In this document: one piece after another, positions 55,316-63,948 of the stretch
Numbering within the stretch: the first letter of the stretch is position 1
How the letters are laid out: each line of letters opens with the position of its first letter
Virus record (IMG/VR): IMGVR_UViG_3300019487_000026
Span: 25,344-89,343 of that record
Reading direction: 5' to 3' (one strand)
Source of the DNA: a virus
Length of the DNA stretch: 64,000 bases
The notes under the pieces: generated by a model
What the model was told of the DNA's origin: nothing
The model's input: the letters and a program-made list of their open reading frames with translations, nothing else
The model's database searches: none
Translations under genes and position numbers: made by a program

Positions 55316-56722
55316 ATGCGTAGTAATCTGATTTCTAACCTTATTCTCAACACCGACAGCTATAAAGCCTCACATTGGCTCCAGTACCCTCCTGGTACGC
55401 GCAATGTGTATTCGTACATTGAAAGCCGAGGCGGCAAATGGCCCAAGACCGTGTTCTTCGGTCTCCAGTATCTTCTGAAAGAGTACCTCACCAAGCCAAT
55501 CACACAAGAGGTGATTGACCAGGCTGAAAAGTTTTGGAAGGCTCATGGCGAGCCGTTCAATCGACCAGGTTGGGAGTACATTCTCAAAGAGCACAACGGC
55601 TACCTGCCTGTTCGTATTCGTGCTGTCCAAGAAGGGACGATCGTTCCTACTCACAATGTCCTCGCGACAGTTGAGGCAACTGACGAAAAGTGCTACTGGC
55701 TCGTTTCATACATTGAGACAATGCTGATCAGAGCTGTGTGGTATCCAACAACGGTCGCTACCAACAGCTATCACGTCAAAGAAACTATCAAGAGGTATCT
55801 CGAAGAAACGGGGACGCCTGAACTGATCAATTTCAAATTCCACGACTTTGGTGCACGCGGCGCAACTGTTTTCGAACAAGCCGGAATCGGTGGTGCTGCT
55901 CACCTTGTCAACTTCATGGGAACAGACACTGTCGCAGGTGCTCTGTTTGCGATGGAGTATTACAACGCTGATGAGCCTGTTGGCTACAGTATTCCTGCCG
56001 CTGAACATTCAACAATGACGTCGTGGGGCGGTCGAGACGGTGAATGGAAAGCTATGGAAAACATGGTTGACCAATATGGTGGCGATGGCAACCTGTATGC
56101 GTGCGTTAGCGACAGCTACGATATCTATCATGCAATCACTGAAATCTGGGGCCGGAAACTGAAAGACAAAGTCCTCAAGAAGGGCGGAACGTTGGTTGTT
56201 CGTCCTGACAGTGGAGATCCAGTCGAAGTGACTCTCAAGTGCGTCGAGCTTCTCGGTGATGCATTCGGCTACACCGTCAACAGCAAAGGTTACAAGGTCC
56301 TGCATCCGTCAGTACGCCTGATCCAAGGCGATGGCATTACTGGAGAAGAAGTTGAGAAGATCCTTGAGAGCTACAAACGTCATGGCTGGTCTGCTGACAA
56401 CATTGCATTCGGTTGCGGTGCGGGTCTCCTGCAAAAAGTTGATCGCGACACGCTGAAGTTTGCAATGAAAGCCAGCTCAATCAACATCGACGGTGTGTGG
56501 CACGATGTATACAAAGATCCGGCTACAGACAAGGGGAAGAAATCGAAGCGAGGTCGTATTACGCTGTACAAAGACCCTGCGGAAGGTTTCCACTATAGTA
56601 GTCTGCTAGTTGAAGGACCATCCACACATGGGGTGAAGGATGAGTTGATTACCGTGTTCGAAAATGGGAAAATTTTGAAGGAATGGAACTTCGCCGAAGT
56701 GCGTGCGAAGGCCAATGAGTAA
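55316..56722 (+). CDS. nadV: nicotinamide phosphoribosyltransferase
   Basis: 468 residues, full length for NadV/NAMPT. TDSYKASHWLQYPPGT near the start, RDGEWKAM mid-protein, RPDSGDP (about 302-308) and GDGITGEEV match the family's nicotinamide and PRPP sites. Makes NMN from nicotinamide and PRPP; NadM-Nudix (13066) takes NMN to NAD. Phage NAD salvage rebuilds NAD that host defences deplete or that ADP-ribosylation consumes. Confidence 0.95.
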   Translation: MRSNLISNLILNTDSYKASHWLQYPPGTRNVYSYIESRGGKWPKTVFFGLQYLLKEYLTKPITQEVIDQAEKFWKAHGEPFNRPGWEYILKEHNGYLPVRIRAVQEGTIVPTHNVLATVEATDEKCYWLVSYIETMLIRAVWYPTTVATNSYHVKETIKRYLEETGTPELINFKFHDFGARGATVFEQAGIGGAAHLVNFMGTDTVAGALFAMEYYNADEPVGYSIPAAEHSTMTSWGGRDGEWKAMENMVDQYGGDGNLYACVSDSYDIYHAITEIWGRKLKDKVLKKGGTLVVRPDSGDPVEVTLKCVELLGDAFGYTVNSKGYKVLHPSVRLIQGDGITGEEVEKILESYKRHGWSADNIAFGCGAGLLQKVDRDTLKFAMKASSINIDGVWHDVYKDPATDKGKKSKRGRITLYKDPAEGFHYSSLLVEGPSTHGVKDELITVFENGKILKEWNFAEVRAKANE

Positions 56723-56733
56723 AGGAGAAAGTT

Positions 56734-57390
56734 ATGAACAACCTTCTAGGTAGTGACAAACTGATGAATCGCTTCTTCCGTCGTGTTGACGGGGTTGTGT
56801 GGGATTTGATGAGTGGTCGTGTTGGGGTTCGAAGCAAGGATGGCATTGCCACCCTTGATCTTTCGGGTGACGCCCCTCAAGTCGTCATCAACTTGTTTGA
56901 CCAGTTCGGTATGGAGATGCCTGCTTTTGCACAAAGCACTCCAGTTGACAGTGTCAATGTTGGCGATCTGATTTATGGTGCAAGTGGTATTCTTGGTTGG
57001 GTTATCGAGAAGAAAGAGAAGTCGTTCCGACTTCTGAAACTCGATGGCACGCATTCGTCGTGGTCTCCGCCGAAAGTTCAAATGCTTGGACTTGACAGTG
57101 GTGTCATGGTTCTGCGCAGTCTTGTCAACATGCTTCCGGGTGGATCTGCTGGTCTTGGCAATATGCAGAATGCTCTTCTGCCGCTGATGATGATGGATGG
57201 TGGTGGCAGTGGACTGAATCTGGAAAAGATGTTGCCGATGTTGCTGATGTCGCAAATCAATCCAACGGGCGGTGATGCGTCTGGAAACAACATGAATCAA
57301 ATGTTGCAAACAATGTTGATGATGCAACTGCTCGGCAAGGGGTCGGGCACAGATTCACGATTCAACAAGAATCATTTTGACCGAGATTAA
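56734..57390 (+). CDS. Met-rich protein, unknown
   Basis: 218 residues. N-terminal beta-barrel-like domain (~10-120), then a Gly/Met/Leu-rich tail (LLPLMMMDGGG, QTMLMMQLLGKG) of low complexity. AAGGAGA site. Similar proteins occur in other giants; function unknown. Confidence 0.7.
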   Translation: MNNLLGSDKLMNRFFRRVDGVVWDLMSGRVGVRSKDGIATLDLSGDAPQVVINLFDQFGMEMPAFAQSTPVDSVNVGDLIYGASGILGWVIEKKEKSFRLLKLDGTHSSWSPPKVQMLGLDSGVMVLRSLVNMLPGGSAGLGNMQNALLPLMMMDGGGSGLNLEKMLPMLLMSQINPTGGDASGNNMNQMLQTMLMMQLLGKGSGTDSRFNKNHFDRD

Positions 57391-57401
57391 GGAGAAAGAT
57401 C

Positions 57402-57581
57402 ATGGGAGCCCCAGCAAGCGATTACACAGCAAAAGTAGATATCAATAATCTCGCGCAACGATTTGCAGTGGGCACTCTGACACGGGACACTATTGTCGCA
57501 CTGTATAGTGAAGACGTTGCTGTCCAAGTTGAAGAGGCCTCGAAGGCTTATATTGTCGCGGAGGACACGAAAGGAGAATAA
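57402..57581 (+). CDS. 59-residue protein, unknown
   Basis: AAGGAGA site. Helical; between the Met-rich and VWA genes and in the same operon. Confidence 0.65.
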   Translation: MGAPASDYTAKVDINNLAQRFAVGTLTRDTIVALYSEDVAVQVEEASKAYIVAEDTKGE

Positions 57582-57583
57582 TC

Positions 57584-58471
57584 ATGGGACACGCAGTATG
57601 GGATGGAGATAGCCGAGAAACTTATCGTGCTTTCAGCGATACGGCAAAGAGTGCAACACACGTTCGGGAAGTCTTCAAGAGCACACAAATCAACGAAGCT
57701 CTGAATCCAAAAGGGATTCTTCTTCGCGAAAGTTGTGACAGCAAACACAATCCGGAATCGAATGCAATCATTGTAGGTTTAGATGTCACGGGTTCGATGG
57801 GCATCATTGCTCACACAATGGCGAAGGAAGGCCTTGGGACACTGGTTGAGGGAATTCTTGATCGTAAGCCTGTTGTTGATCCACACATTATGTTTATGGC
57901 GATTGGTGATGCTCGTGGTGATGATGCACCTCTGCAAGTATCACAGTTTGAAGCTGATATCCGCATCGCTCAACAACTTCAAGACATTTATGTTGAGGGC
58001 CACGGTGGGGGCAACAACACAGAGAGCTACGACTTGCCATGGTATTTTGCGGCGAACAAAACGAAAATTGACTGCTTCGAAAAGCGTGGCAAGAAAGGCT
58101 ACCTATTCACAATCGGTGATGAAATGCCGCCTGTTGGTCTCACAAAGACACACATTAAGTCGATTTTTGGATCGGACGACCAGCGTGGCTATAATGCGAG
58201 TGAGCTTCTTGCAATGGCGGAAGAGAAGTACAATGTCTTTCACGTAATTGTCGAGCAGGGCAACTTTGCGCGGCGTGATCCAGTTGGCGTTGTCGGTGAA
58301 TGGCGACAGCTGCTTGGTAAGCGTGCAATTCCGCTATCGAACTATGAACATATTTCACAGGTGATTCTCTCTGCAATTGAAGTACAAGAGGGAGCTGATC
58401 CAGAAGATGTGTTGGCTTCGTGGCAAGATGCAGCAGTGCGCAAAACTGTGAAACACGCGTTGTTTGATTAG
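57584..58471 (+). CDS. VWA-like domain protein
   Basis: 295 residues. IVGLDVTGSMG (~63-73) is a MIDAS-type D-x-T-G-S motif, and FTIGDEMPP the late Asp strand. It lies with the Met-rich and 59-residue proteins, a recurrent cluster in giants. Adaptor role likely. Confidence 0.75.
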   Translation: MGHAVWDGDSRETYRAFSDTAKSATHVREVFKSTQINEALNPKGILLRESCDSKHNPESNAIIVGLDVTGSMGIIAHTMAKEGLGTLVEGILDRKPVVDPHIMFMAIGDARGDDAPLQVSQFEADIRIAQQLQDIYVEGHGGGNNTESYDLPWYFAANKTKIDCFEKRGKKGYLFTIGDEMPPVGLTKTHIKSIFGSDDQRGYNASELLAMAEEKYNVFHVIVEQGNFARRDPVGVVGEWRQLLGKRAIPLSNYEHISQVILSAIEVQEGADPEDVLASWQDAAVRKTVKHALFD

Positions 58472-58479
58472 GAGAGGAT

Positions 58480-58911
58480 ATGAAAGAACTACACGATAGT
58501 TTTATGGCCGATGCACCAAAGATCATTGTCACCGCGTACAAAAACAAAACACCGTTGCTGTACAAGGGCAAACCCGTAATCGTTAATGGACACGGATGGA
58601 AACTTGATCCGTATTACAAGGCAGTCGTCAGCATCCAAGATGGTGATGAAGTCGAATATGTTGCTAAGGATTGGAAAAAAGCGCCCAAAGGCACCAAGGT
58701 CAAGCGAAAGCTTCATCGCAGCTCAAATCGCAACGATCCGCGTTATCAGTGGGGGCTCTATGATAGTGGACCAAAAAAAGGCCATGTTGTTCCACCCATC
58801 GGCCCTTTTGAGGAAGGCGATACTTGGTCATATCTAGATCAGATTAGTGGCTGTTCGTGGTGCAACTTTAAGTACCACAACAAAAAGTGGGTTCACATCT
58901 CAACGGAGTAA
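58480..58911 (+). CDS. protein of unknown function
   Basis: 143 residues, beta-rich and basic; CSWC near the C-terminus (~131-134). AGGAGA site. Confidence 0.65.
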   Translation: MKELHDSFMADAPKIIVTAYKNKTPLLYKGKPVIVNGHGWKLDPYYKAVVSIQDGDEVEYVAKDWKKAPKGTKVKRKLHRSSNRNDPRYQWGLYDSGPKKGHVVPPIGPFEEGDTWSYLDQISGCSWCNFKYHNKKWVHISTE

Positions 58912-58914
58912 TCC

Positions 58915-60078
58915 GTGAAAGCACAAGCTGTCATTGGTAGTAATTTCGGTGATGAGGGCAAAGGTCTCATCACCGATTACCTTGTCTCTAAGGCCGAGAA
59001 GCCTGTCGTCATTCGTTTCAATGGCGGAGCACAGGCTGGACATACTGTCGTTCTGCCCGACCAGCGCCACGTCTTTCATCATTTTGGTTCGGGAACATTT
59101 GGTCAAGCACCAACATTCCTCAGTGAGTTTTTCGTAGTCAATCCTCTCCTGTATTTTCGTGAACTAGACCAGCTTCTTGCGAAGAATGTGCGACCCGTTG
59201 TTGTTTTAGATGTACGAGCCGCTCTTACCACACCGTTTGATATGATGATTAACCAAACGGTTGAAATGGCTCGCGGAACTGCTCGGCACGGAAGCTGTGG
59301 TGTCGGTATTAACGAAACAATTACACGAAATGAACGTCCCGAATATCGAACAATTGTTGCAGATCTCTTCGATCAAAATGCCCTTCGTCAAAAACTGATG
59401 CTGATTCGAGATGGCTATGTGAAAACCCGTATCCACCAATTGCTGGGTCGAGACGAGATTATTCCAGATCTTAAGCATGATGTATTGATCGACAACTTTC
59501 TTTTCTTCGGGAAAGAATTACTTAATGCAACATTTCCTGTTGACAATCTATCGTACATGAAGCGATTCAAGACGTTCGTGTTCGAAGGTGCACAAGGATT
59601 GCTACTTGATGAATTTCATTATTGGTTTCCTCACGTGACAAGATCACGCACGGGAATGGTCAATGTCAATAAGATTGCCCATGAGCTTGGTTTGCAAAAA
59701 GTCGATGCATATTTCGCAACGCGGTCCTATCTCACGCGGCACGGAGCAGGTCCATTACCGTTTGAAGCACCCGGCAAAATATATGACAAGATCGAAGATA
59801 CGACAAACATTACAAACGCATATCAAGGATCGCTGCGATTTGCACCACTGAATCTGGATCTACTCAAAGAGAGCATTGCCAGAGAACTTACGGGATCCCA
59901 CATCACACCACACCTTGTGATCACGTGCCTAGATCAGGTGTCTGGTACTCCACAGTATGTTTTGAATAATCAGCTAATCGTTAAAGACGACCTGACAATT
60001 CAGACGAGCAATCTTCTTCCGTTCAAATCCGTCCTTGGTTCATATGGACCAACAAGGAACGATATTAGAACACTTTGA
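58915..60078 (+). CDS. purA: adenylosuccinate synthetase
   Basis: 387 residues. FGDEGKG (11-17) keeps the catalytic Asp13, and NGGAQAGHT supplies the catalytic His; FVFEGAQG follows. Makes adenylosuccinate from IMP, Asp and GTP. In phage PurZ (2-aminoadenine synthesis) the Asp is replaced, so this looks like ordinary PurA. GTG start. Confidence 0.88.
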   Translation: MKAQAVIGSNFGDEGKGLITDYLVSKAEKPVVIRFNGGAQAGHTVVLPDQRHVFHHFGSGTFGQAPTFLSEFFVVNPLLYFRELDQLLAKNVRPVVVLDVRAALTTPFDMMINQTVEMARGTARHGSCGVGINETITRNERPEYRTIVADLFDQNALRQKLMLIRDGYVKTRIHQLLGRDEIIPDLKHDVLIDNFLFFGKELLNATFPVDNLSYMKRFKTFVFEGAQGLLLDEFHYWFPHVTRSRTGMVNVNKIAHELGLQKVDAYFATRSYLTRHGAGPLPFEAPGKIYDKIEDTTNITNAYQGSLRFAPLNLDLLKESIARELTGSHITPHLVITCLDQVSGTPQYVLNNQLIVKDDLTIQTSNLLPFKSVLGSYGPTRNDIRTL

Positions 60079-60550
60079 TTAGGAAGTACATAAGACTTGT
60101 TGATAGCAATGCACCACCAATGACATCACGCCACCAGTGTTTCTTTGCAACAACACGGCTTACACCCGTGAGCATCGCCAATCCATACATCAACGCCACA
60201 AGAATATCAAAACCAAACAAGAAATGAAGGTATGTTGGCCCGATAAACGCACCTGCTGTGTGCCCGCTAGGAAAGCTGTTTTTCCCACCGTTTGGTCGCA
60301 CACCAAATCGCGTAAAGTTTGATAGAGCTTTGACTACTGATGCGATACCGACAATTAGGAGGGAGGCACCAGCCCAGAAAGCCGCCGTGATCTGCAATAG
60401 GCCTGCTGGCACACTTGAGGGTGCATAGAAAATTGAAAGGAATAAAGCAAGCCAGGGCAAAACGTACTGAAGCACGTCTCCGAGTTTTTCAAGCTTACCA
60501 GCAGCGTCTGGCGCTTTAAGGTGGTCCCAAACATCGTTCAGGTTCAACAT
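60065..60550 (-). CDS. PAP2-family membrane phosphatase
   Basis: 161 residues with several membrane spans. RPNGGKNSFPSGHTAGAF and SRVVAKKHWWRDVIGG are the PAP2 motifs. It dephosphorylates lipid phosphates (phosphatidate, undecaprenyl-PP or similar). Start at the ATG with a GGAGAAC site. May join PlcP/Agt in lipid changes. 14 bp convergent overlap with purA. Confidence 0.82.
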   Translation of the reverse strand: MLNLNDVWDHLKAPDAAGKLEKLGDVLQYVLPWLALFLSIFYAPSSVPAGLLQITAAFWAGASLLIVGIASVVKALSNFTRFGVRPNGGKNSFPSGHTAGAFIGPTYLHFLFGFDILVALMYGLAMLTGVSRVVAKKHWWRDVIGGALLSTSLMYFLIKVF

Positions 60551-60590
60551 AGTTGTTCTCCTTTGGAAAAGGGTGTAGAATGTTATATTT

Positions 60591-60965
60591 ATGCCGAACA
60601 AACTTCACGAAATTGTGTTTGAATTCAACGTTCATCGTCCCGGACGAGGTGGAACTTATACAATATTTCGGCGAACGTATGTGCTTACATACGAGAAAGA
60701 TACAACGCCTGGATCTCGGAGATTGCTTTATCGAGAACAGCATTGGTCAACGCTTCTAATGATAGCGGAGCGTGTTATTGATATAACACGGGGCGTCTGG
60801 CTCAAGGATCGAAAGGATGATTCTTGTCAGCAGAGGCATTTGTCGCGCCGAGAACTTGCTGTATGGAGAGATACGCCTTGGATGGATATCGAGGACATTT
60901 TTAAAGAACTGTTGGCAGATGGTACACTACGCCTTGTTGATTCTGGACTCTGTCCCTGGTGGTAG
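60591..60965 (+). CDS. protein of unknown function
   Basis: 124 residues, Arg/Trp rich, beta start then helices. The 40 bp to the divergent PAP2 gene hold both start regions. Confidence 0.6.
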   Translation: MPNKLHEIVFEFNVHRPGRGGTYTIFRRTYVLTYEKDTTPGSRRLLYREQHWSTLLMIAERVIDITRGVWLKDRKDDSCQQRHLSRRELAVWRDTPWMDIEDIFKELLADGTLRLVDSGLCPWW

Positions 60966-60978
60966 TCAGAGGAGCATT

Positions 60979-61416
60979 ATGAAAATTACAACGTTTTTTG
61001 GTGAGCATCGCTTCTTGTCGAATTTCTTCCGCGCGGAATTCGTGTGGGATGGGATTGTTTGGCCAACAAGCGAACATGCCTATCAAGCCGCTAAGACACT
61101 TGACGCAAAAGTTCGATTGGAAATCTCACGAACGCCAAAGCCAGGTGATGTCAAGCGGCTCGGCAAAAAAGTTATCTTGCGCACTGATTGGCCTACAGTC
61201 AAGGTTGATGTGATGCGTGAGATTATTCGAGCAAAATTCGAACAAAATCCTGAATTAAAGCAACGTTTGATTGATACCGGCGAAGCTATTCTCGAGGAAG
61301 GAAATACCTGGAACGATTGCTTCTGGGGCATTTCTCCACCCGGTAGCGGACAAGGACGCAATGAACTTGGCAAGATCCTAATGGAATTGCGCATAGAATT
61401 TGGAGGTGGCAAATGA
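60979..61416 (+). CDS. NADAR (YbiA-like) domain protein
   Basis: 145 residues. FLSNFF near the start, WPTSEHAYQAAK (~29-40) and GGKILMELR-type end with WNDCFWG are the NADAR/DUF1768 pattern. Family members remove ADP-ribose or act on N-glycosidic bonds. GAGGAG site. Coupled (ATGA) to the SLOG gene, a pairing seen elsewhere in large phages. Confidence 0.85.
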   Translation: MKITTFFGEHRFLSNFFRAEFVWDGIVWPTSEHAYQAAKTLDAKVRLEISRTPKPGDVKRLGKKVILRTDWPTVKVDVMREIIRAKFEQNPELKQRLIDTGEAILEEGNTWNDCFWGISPPGSGQGRNELGKILMELRIEFGGGK

Positions 61417-61982
61417 AACTTTATTTCGCTGGAATTGGAAGCCGCGAGACTCCTGATCGTGTATTAATTCTCATGGAAGAGTTTGCCCAGGAGGCAGCTC
61501 GTCTTGATCTTATTTTGCGGTCTGGTGGTGCTCCGGGTGCTGATCAAGCGTTTGAACGCGGGTGCGATCGTCATCCAGGTGATAAAGAAATCTTTATCCC
61601 TTGGAAGGGGTTTGAGAATCGCACAGGACACCTTCCATTACCCGAAGCTGGAGATCTTGCCGCTAGGGTTCATCCCTACTATCGTAATATGAAACGACCA
61701 AGTAAACTCTTGGTGTCTCGCAACATGCATCAAATTCAAGGAATTGATTTGCTAACTCCGTGTGATTTTGTCTTGTGTTGGACAAAAGACGGATGCACAA
61801 GCCATCTAACCTACAGTCCTACAAGCACTGGTGGGACTGGTTCTGCAATCGCACTTGCCTCACTCAATAATATTCCCGTCTATAATCTTTATGAACCCCA
61901 AGCATTGTGGAATGCTTATGCTTTCATGACCCAAACCATTCGAATTAGACAGCGGGAAGTTGTTGATAAAAACGATTTGTAG
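61413..61982 (+). CDS. SLOG/DprA-like Rossmann protein
   Basis: 189 residues. FAGIGSRETP (5-14) and RSGGAPGADQAFERG (36-50) form the nucleotide-sugar-binding loops of the SLOG superfamily. Possibly senses or cleaves NAD-derived nucleotides with the NADAR partner. Confidence 0.8.
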   Translation: MKLYFAGIGSRETPDRVLILMEEFAQEAARLDLILRSGGAPGADQAFERGCDRHPGDKEIFIPWKGFENRTGHLPLPEAGDLAARVHPYYRNMKRPSKLLVSRNMHQIQGIDLLTPCDFVLCWTKDGCTSHLTYSPTSTGGTGSAIALASLNNIPVYNLYEPQALWNAYAFMTQTIRIRQREVVDKNDL

Positions 61983-62014
61983 TACACTTCTCCCATAAGG
62001 AGAACCGTTGTTAA

Positions 62015-62836
62015 ATGATAGAACATCCTCTTTTCCCCCGTGGAAACATTTACCTTTCTGGTGGTATGCAGTATGCAAAAGATCTAGGAGCAGCTTGGCG
62101 AGACGATTGCTCCCGGCGACTCCAGGAAATGGAATACTACCCTCTTGACATTACGGTACTCGACAAAGCATATTCTGCAGCTTTCGGACATCCGTATATG
62201 TTCTTGGAGACGACTGATCTCCTGCAATACAAATCCAACATTCGTCGTCAAATTGTTCGAGCGGACATTGAGTTGGTTCGACATCACAGTCATGCGTTGG
62301 TTGTGTATTTTGACGAAGCGGCTCGACGGGGGGCTGGAACTCAAAGTGAGTGTCAGGAAGCATATGACTATGATGTCCCGTATTTCATTGTGAACGGATA
62401 CGATAGTTGGAAAGAGGTTCCAGGTTGGATTCGAGCGAATTCAACAAAAATGTTTACTTCTTTCGATGAATTATACGCATATCTGGAACGATTGCCTGCT
62501 GGTATTTTGAGACGTGATGTCTACGGGAATCGACACGTTGACCACTTCTACCTCTGTTCGCTGTGCGGTGAACCTTTTGAAAAGAGTGGTCTACAGTTTG
62601 TCTCAAAGCTGACACCCATGTATTGTAAAGGATGTGTTGATGTCGTCAAGACAACACACGAGAAGCACGCTGATCGATACGAATTTTTCTTATCGCACAT
62701 TCAGCAAGAAATTCAAGCCGATTTAATGCGTCTCAGGTTGGCCGTGCAGTGGGACCATGAGTCCCGTCAGTTAATGAGCGAAATTATTGCTGACGCGGAT
62801 ACCGTTGAAAAAGATTTTATGAAAGGAGATGCCTGA
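62015..62836 (+). CDS. nucleoside 2-deoxyribosyltransferase-like plus zinc ribbon
   Basis: 273 residues. N-terminal domain (IYLSGGM, W-RDD, RADIELVRHHSHALVVYFDE, G-T-x-SE) resembles the NDT/DUF4406 fold. A zinc ribbon CSLCGE ... YCKGC (~185-208) and a helical tail follow. Likely nucleotide metabolism. TGATG coupling with the next gene. Confidence 0.7.
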   Translation: MIEHPLFPRGNIYLSGGMQYAKDLGAAWRDDCSRRLQEMEYYPLDITVLDKAYSAAFGHPYMFLETTDLLQYKSNIRRQIVRADIELVRHHSHALVVYFDEAARRGAGTQSECQEAYDYDVPYFIVNGYDSWKEVPGWIRANSTKMFTSFDELYAYLERLPAGILRRDVYGNRHVDHFYLCSLCGEPFEKSGLQFVSKLTPMYCKGCVDVVKTTHEKHADRYEFFLSHIQQEIQADLMRLRLAVQWDHESRQLMSEIIADADTVEKDFMKGDA

Positions 62837-63117
62837 TGCCTTATATCATTCAGGAAAAACGAGATGTACTCGATCCATATCTTGAAGGACTTCTAAACGC
62901 ACTTCGAGAACTCGAAAGTGATGATCCAAACAATAATATGGAAGGCAACATTAATTACATTGTTTCACGAATCCTACACCACGTCTATAAAGGTGGTGGC
63001 TATCGTGGTGTAAATGATGGTGTGGGTGCAACAGTTTGTGCTGTGCTTGAGTTTTATCGAAAGGTTGCGGCTCCATATGAGGACCAAAAAGAGTTCGACA
63101 ACGGGCCGGTCTCTTAA
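62836..63117 (+). CDS. conserved phage protein (DUF6899-like)
   Basis: 93 residues. GNINYIVSRIL and YRGVNDGVGATVCAVLEFYRK match a small family widespread in large phages; function unknown. Confidence 0.75.
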   Translation: MPYIIQEKRDVLDPYLEGLLNALRELESDDPNNNMEGNINYIVSRILHHVYKGGGYRGVNDGVGATVCAVLEFYRKVAAPYEDQKEFDNGPVS

Positions 63118-63523
63118 TAAAAGAGGCGTAAATCCCGACCTTTGCTATACACTGGACGAATACTTTAGTTTGTTGAATCAGTGGGGCGACTCTTACCAAC
63201 AACAAAGAGGCGTAAATCCCGACCTTTGCTATACACTGGACGAATACTTTAGTTTGTTGAATCAGTGGGGCGACTCTTACCAACAACCGAAGAAACGGAG
63301 ATCAACGGAACATAAAGCTTTCGACGCGAAGCGACAACGACGGATAGAACAACTCGTGCGAGCACACATTTCTGTCTCGGCAGAGCACTATGAGTTGTTT
63401 AAAGCCTGGCGCCATTACGTCGAATATGCTGGTGTGTTTCCTGATGGAAGATCGATACCAAAGCCTCGAAAGAGTGAGTTTTCGTTTCTAAGTGGCACCC
63501 CACCAAAAACACCGTCTAAATAA
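63077..63523 (+). CDS. protein with in-frame 28-residue tandem duplication
   Basis: About 148 residues from ATG 63077. Two identical 28-residue units (KRGVNPDLCYTLDEYF... through WGDSYQQ) sit near the N-terminus. The C-terminal half is basic and helical. Start uncertain; overlaps the previous gene by 41 bp. Confidence 0.55.
   Translation: MRTKKSSTTGRSLNKRGVNPDLCYTLDEYFSLLNQWGDSYQQQRGVNPDLCYTLDEYFSLLNQWGDSYQQPKKRRSTEHKAFDAKRQRRIEQLVRAHISVSAEHYELFKAWRHYVEYAGVFPDGRSIPKPRKSEFSFLSGTPPKTPSK
63120..63287 (+). repeat. perfect 84-bp tandem duplication
   Basis: 63120-63203 and 63204-63287 are identical. 84 bp is 28 codons, so the frame is kept. Identity implies a recent event. Confidence 0.92.
63515..63522 (+). 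promoter_or_regulatory. late promoter variant (TCTAAATA)
   Basis: Predicted start near 63528, before the gene at 63542. Confidence 0.4.
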
Positions 63524-63541
63524 TCAAAAAGGAGTATTGAC

Positions 63542-63721
63542 ATGCTTACAGAAATCTCGCTAACGCGTTTTGTTGTTAAGGTCAACGGTATCACGGTTTG
63601 CGCCCCACAACTCTCCCGCCAGCTTGCAGAAGCTGCTGTTCTAACACTCACACCAGAACAGCAAGCTTTGGCCGTAATCGTACCAATCACAGACGGCAAT
63701 CAAGAACTACTTCTTGGGTAA
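63542..63721 (+). CDS. 59-residue protein, unknown
   Basis: AGGAG site 9 nt upstream. Beta strand then helix; no motif. Confidence 0.65.
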   Translation: MLTEISLTRFVVKVNGITVCAPQLSRQLAEAAVLTLTPEQQALAVIVPITDGNQELLLG

Positions 63722-63751
63722 ATTTTGTCGTGAGTGTAAATAGCCTCGGTT

Positions 63752-63922
63752 ATGGTGGAGGCTATGGACGTTTCAACGATTGAAGAACTAATTGAACAAA
63801 TTGACGATGTCATCGCTGTTTTGCTGGAGAACGAAGAGGAGTGTTTCGCTCCGTTATCGTCCGCCCAACAGCTTCGAGATGACCTTGTTGATCTGATCCC
63901 TGAAGAAAACGAAGACGAATAA
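63752..63922 (+). CDS. 56-residue acidic protein
   Basis: Strongly acidic (IEELIEQIDD, EENEDE end). ATG 63764 is an alternative start. A GTAAATA variant lies at 63736. Confidence 0.55.
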   Translation: MVEAMDVSTIEELIEQIDDVIAVLLENEEECFAPLSSAQQLRDDLVDLIPEENEDE

Positions 63923-63925
63923 ATA
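63918..63925 (+). promoter_or_regulatory. T4-type late promoter (AATAAATA)
   Basis: Predicted start near 63931, for the gene at 63949. Confidence 0.55.
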
Positions 63926-63948
63926 TCTCCTTGAAGAAGGGAGAAATT

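Noticed and set aside
58915-60078. PurZ and a 2-aminoadenine (Z) genome
   Set aside because: The catalytic Asp13 in GDEGKG is kept, whereas PurZ replaces it. No other Z-pathway gene seen.
63120-63287. CRISPR array
   Set aside because: The two repeat units are adjacent without spacers and lie inside a reading frame.
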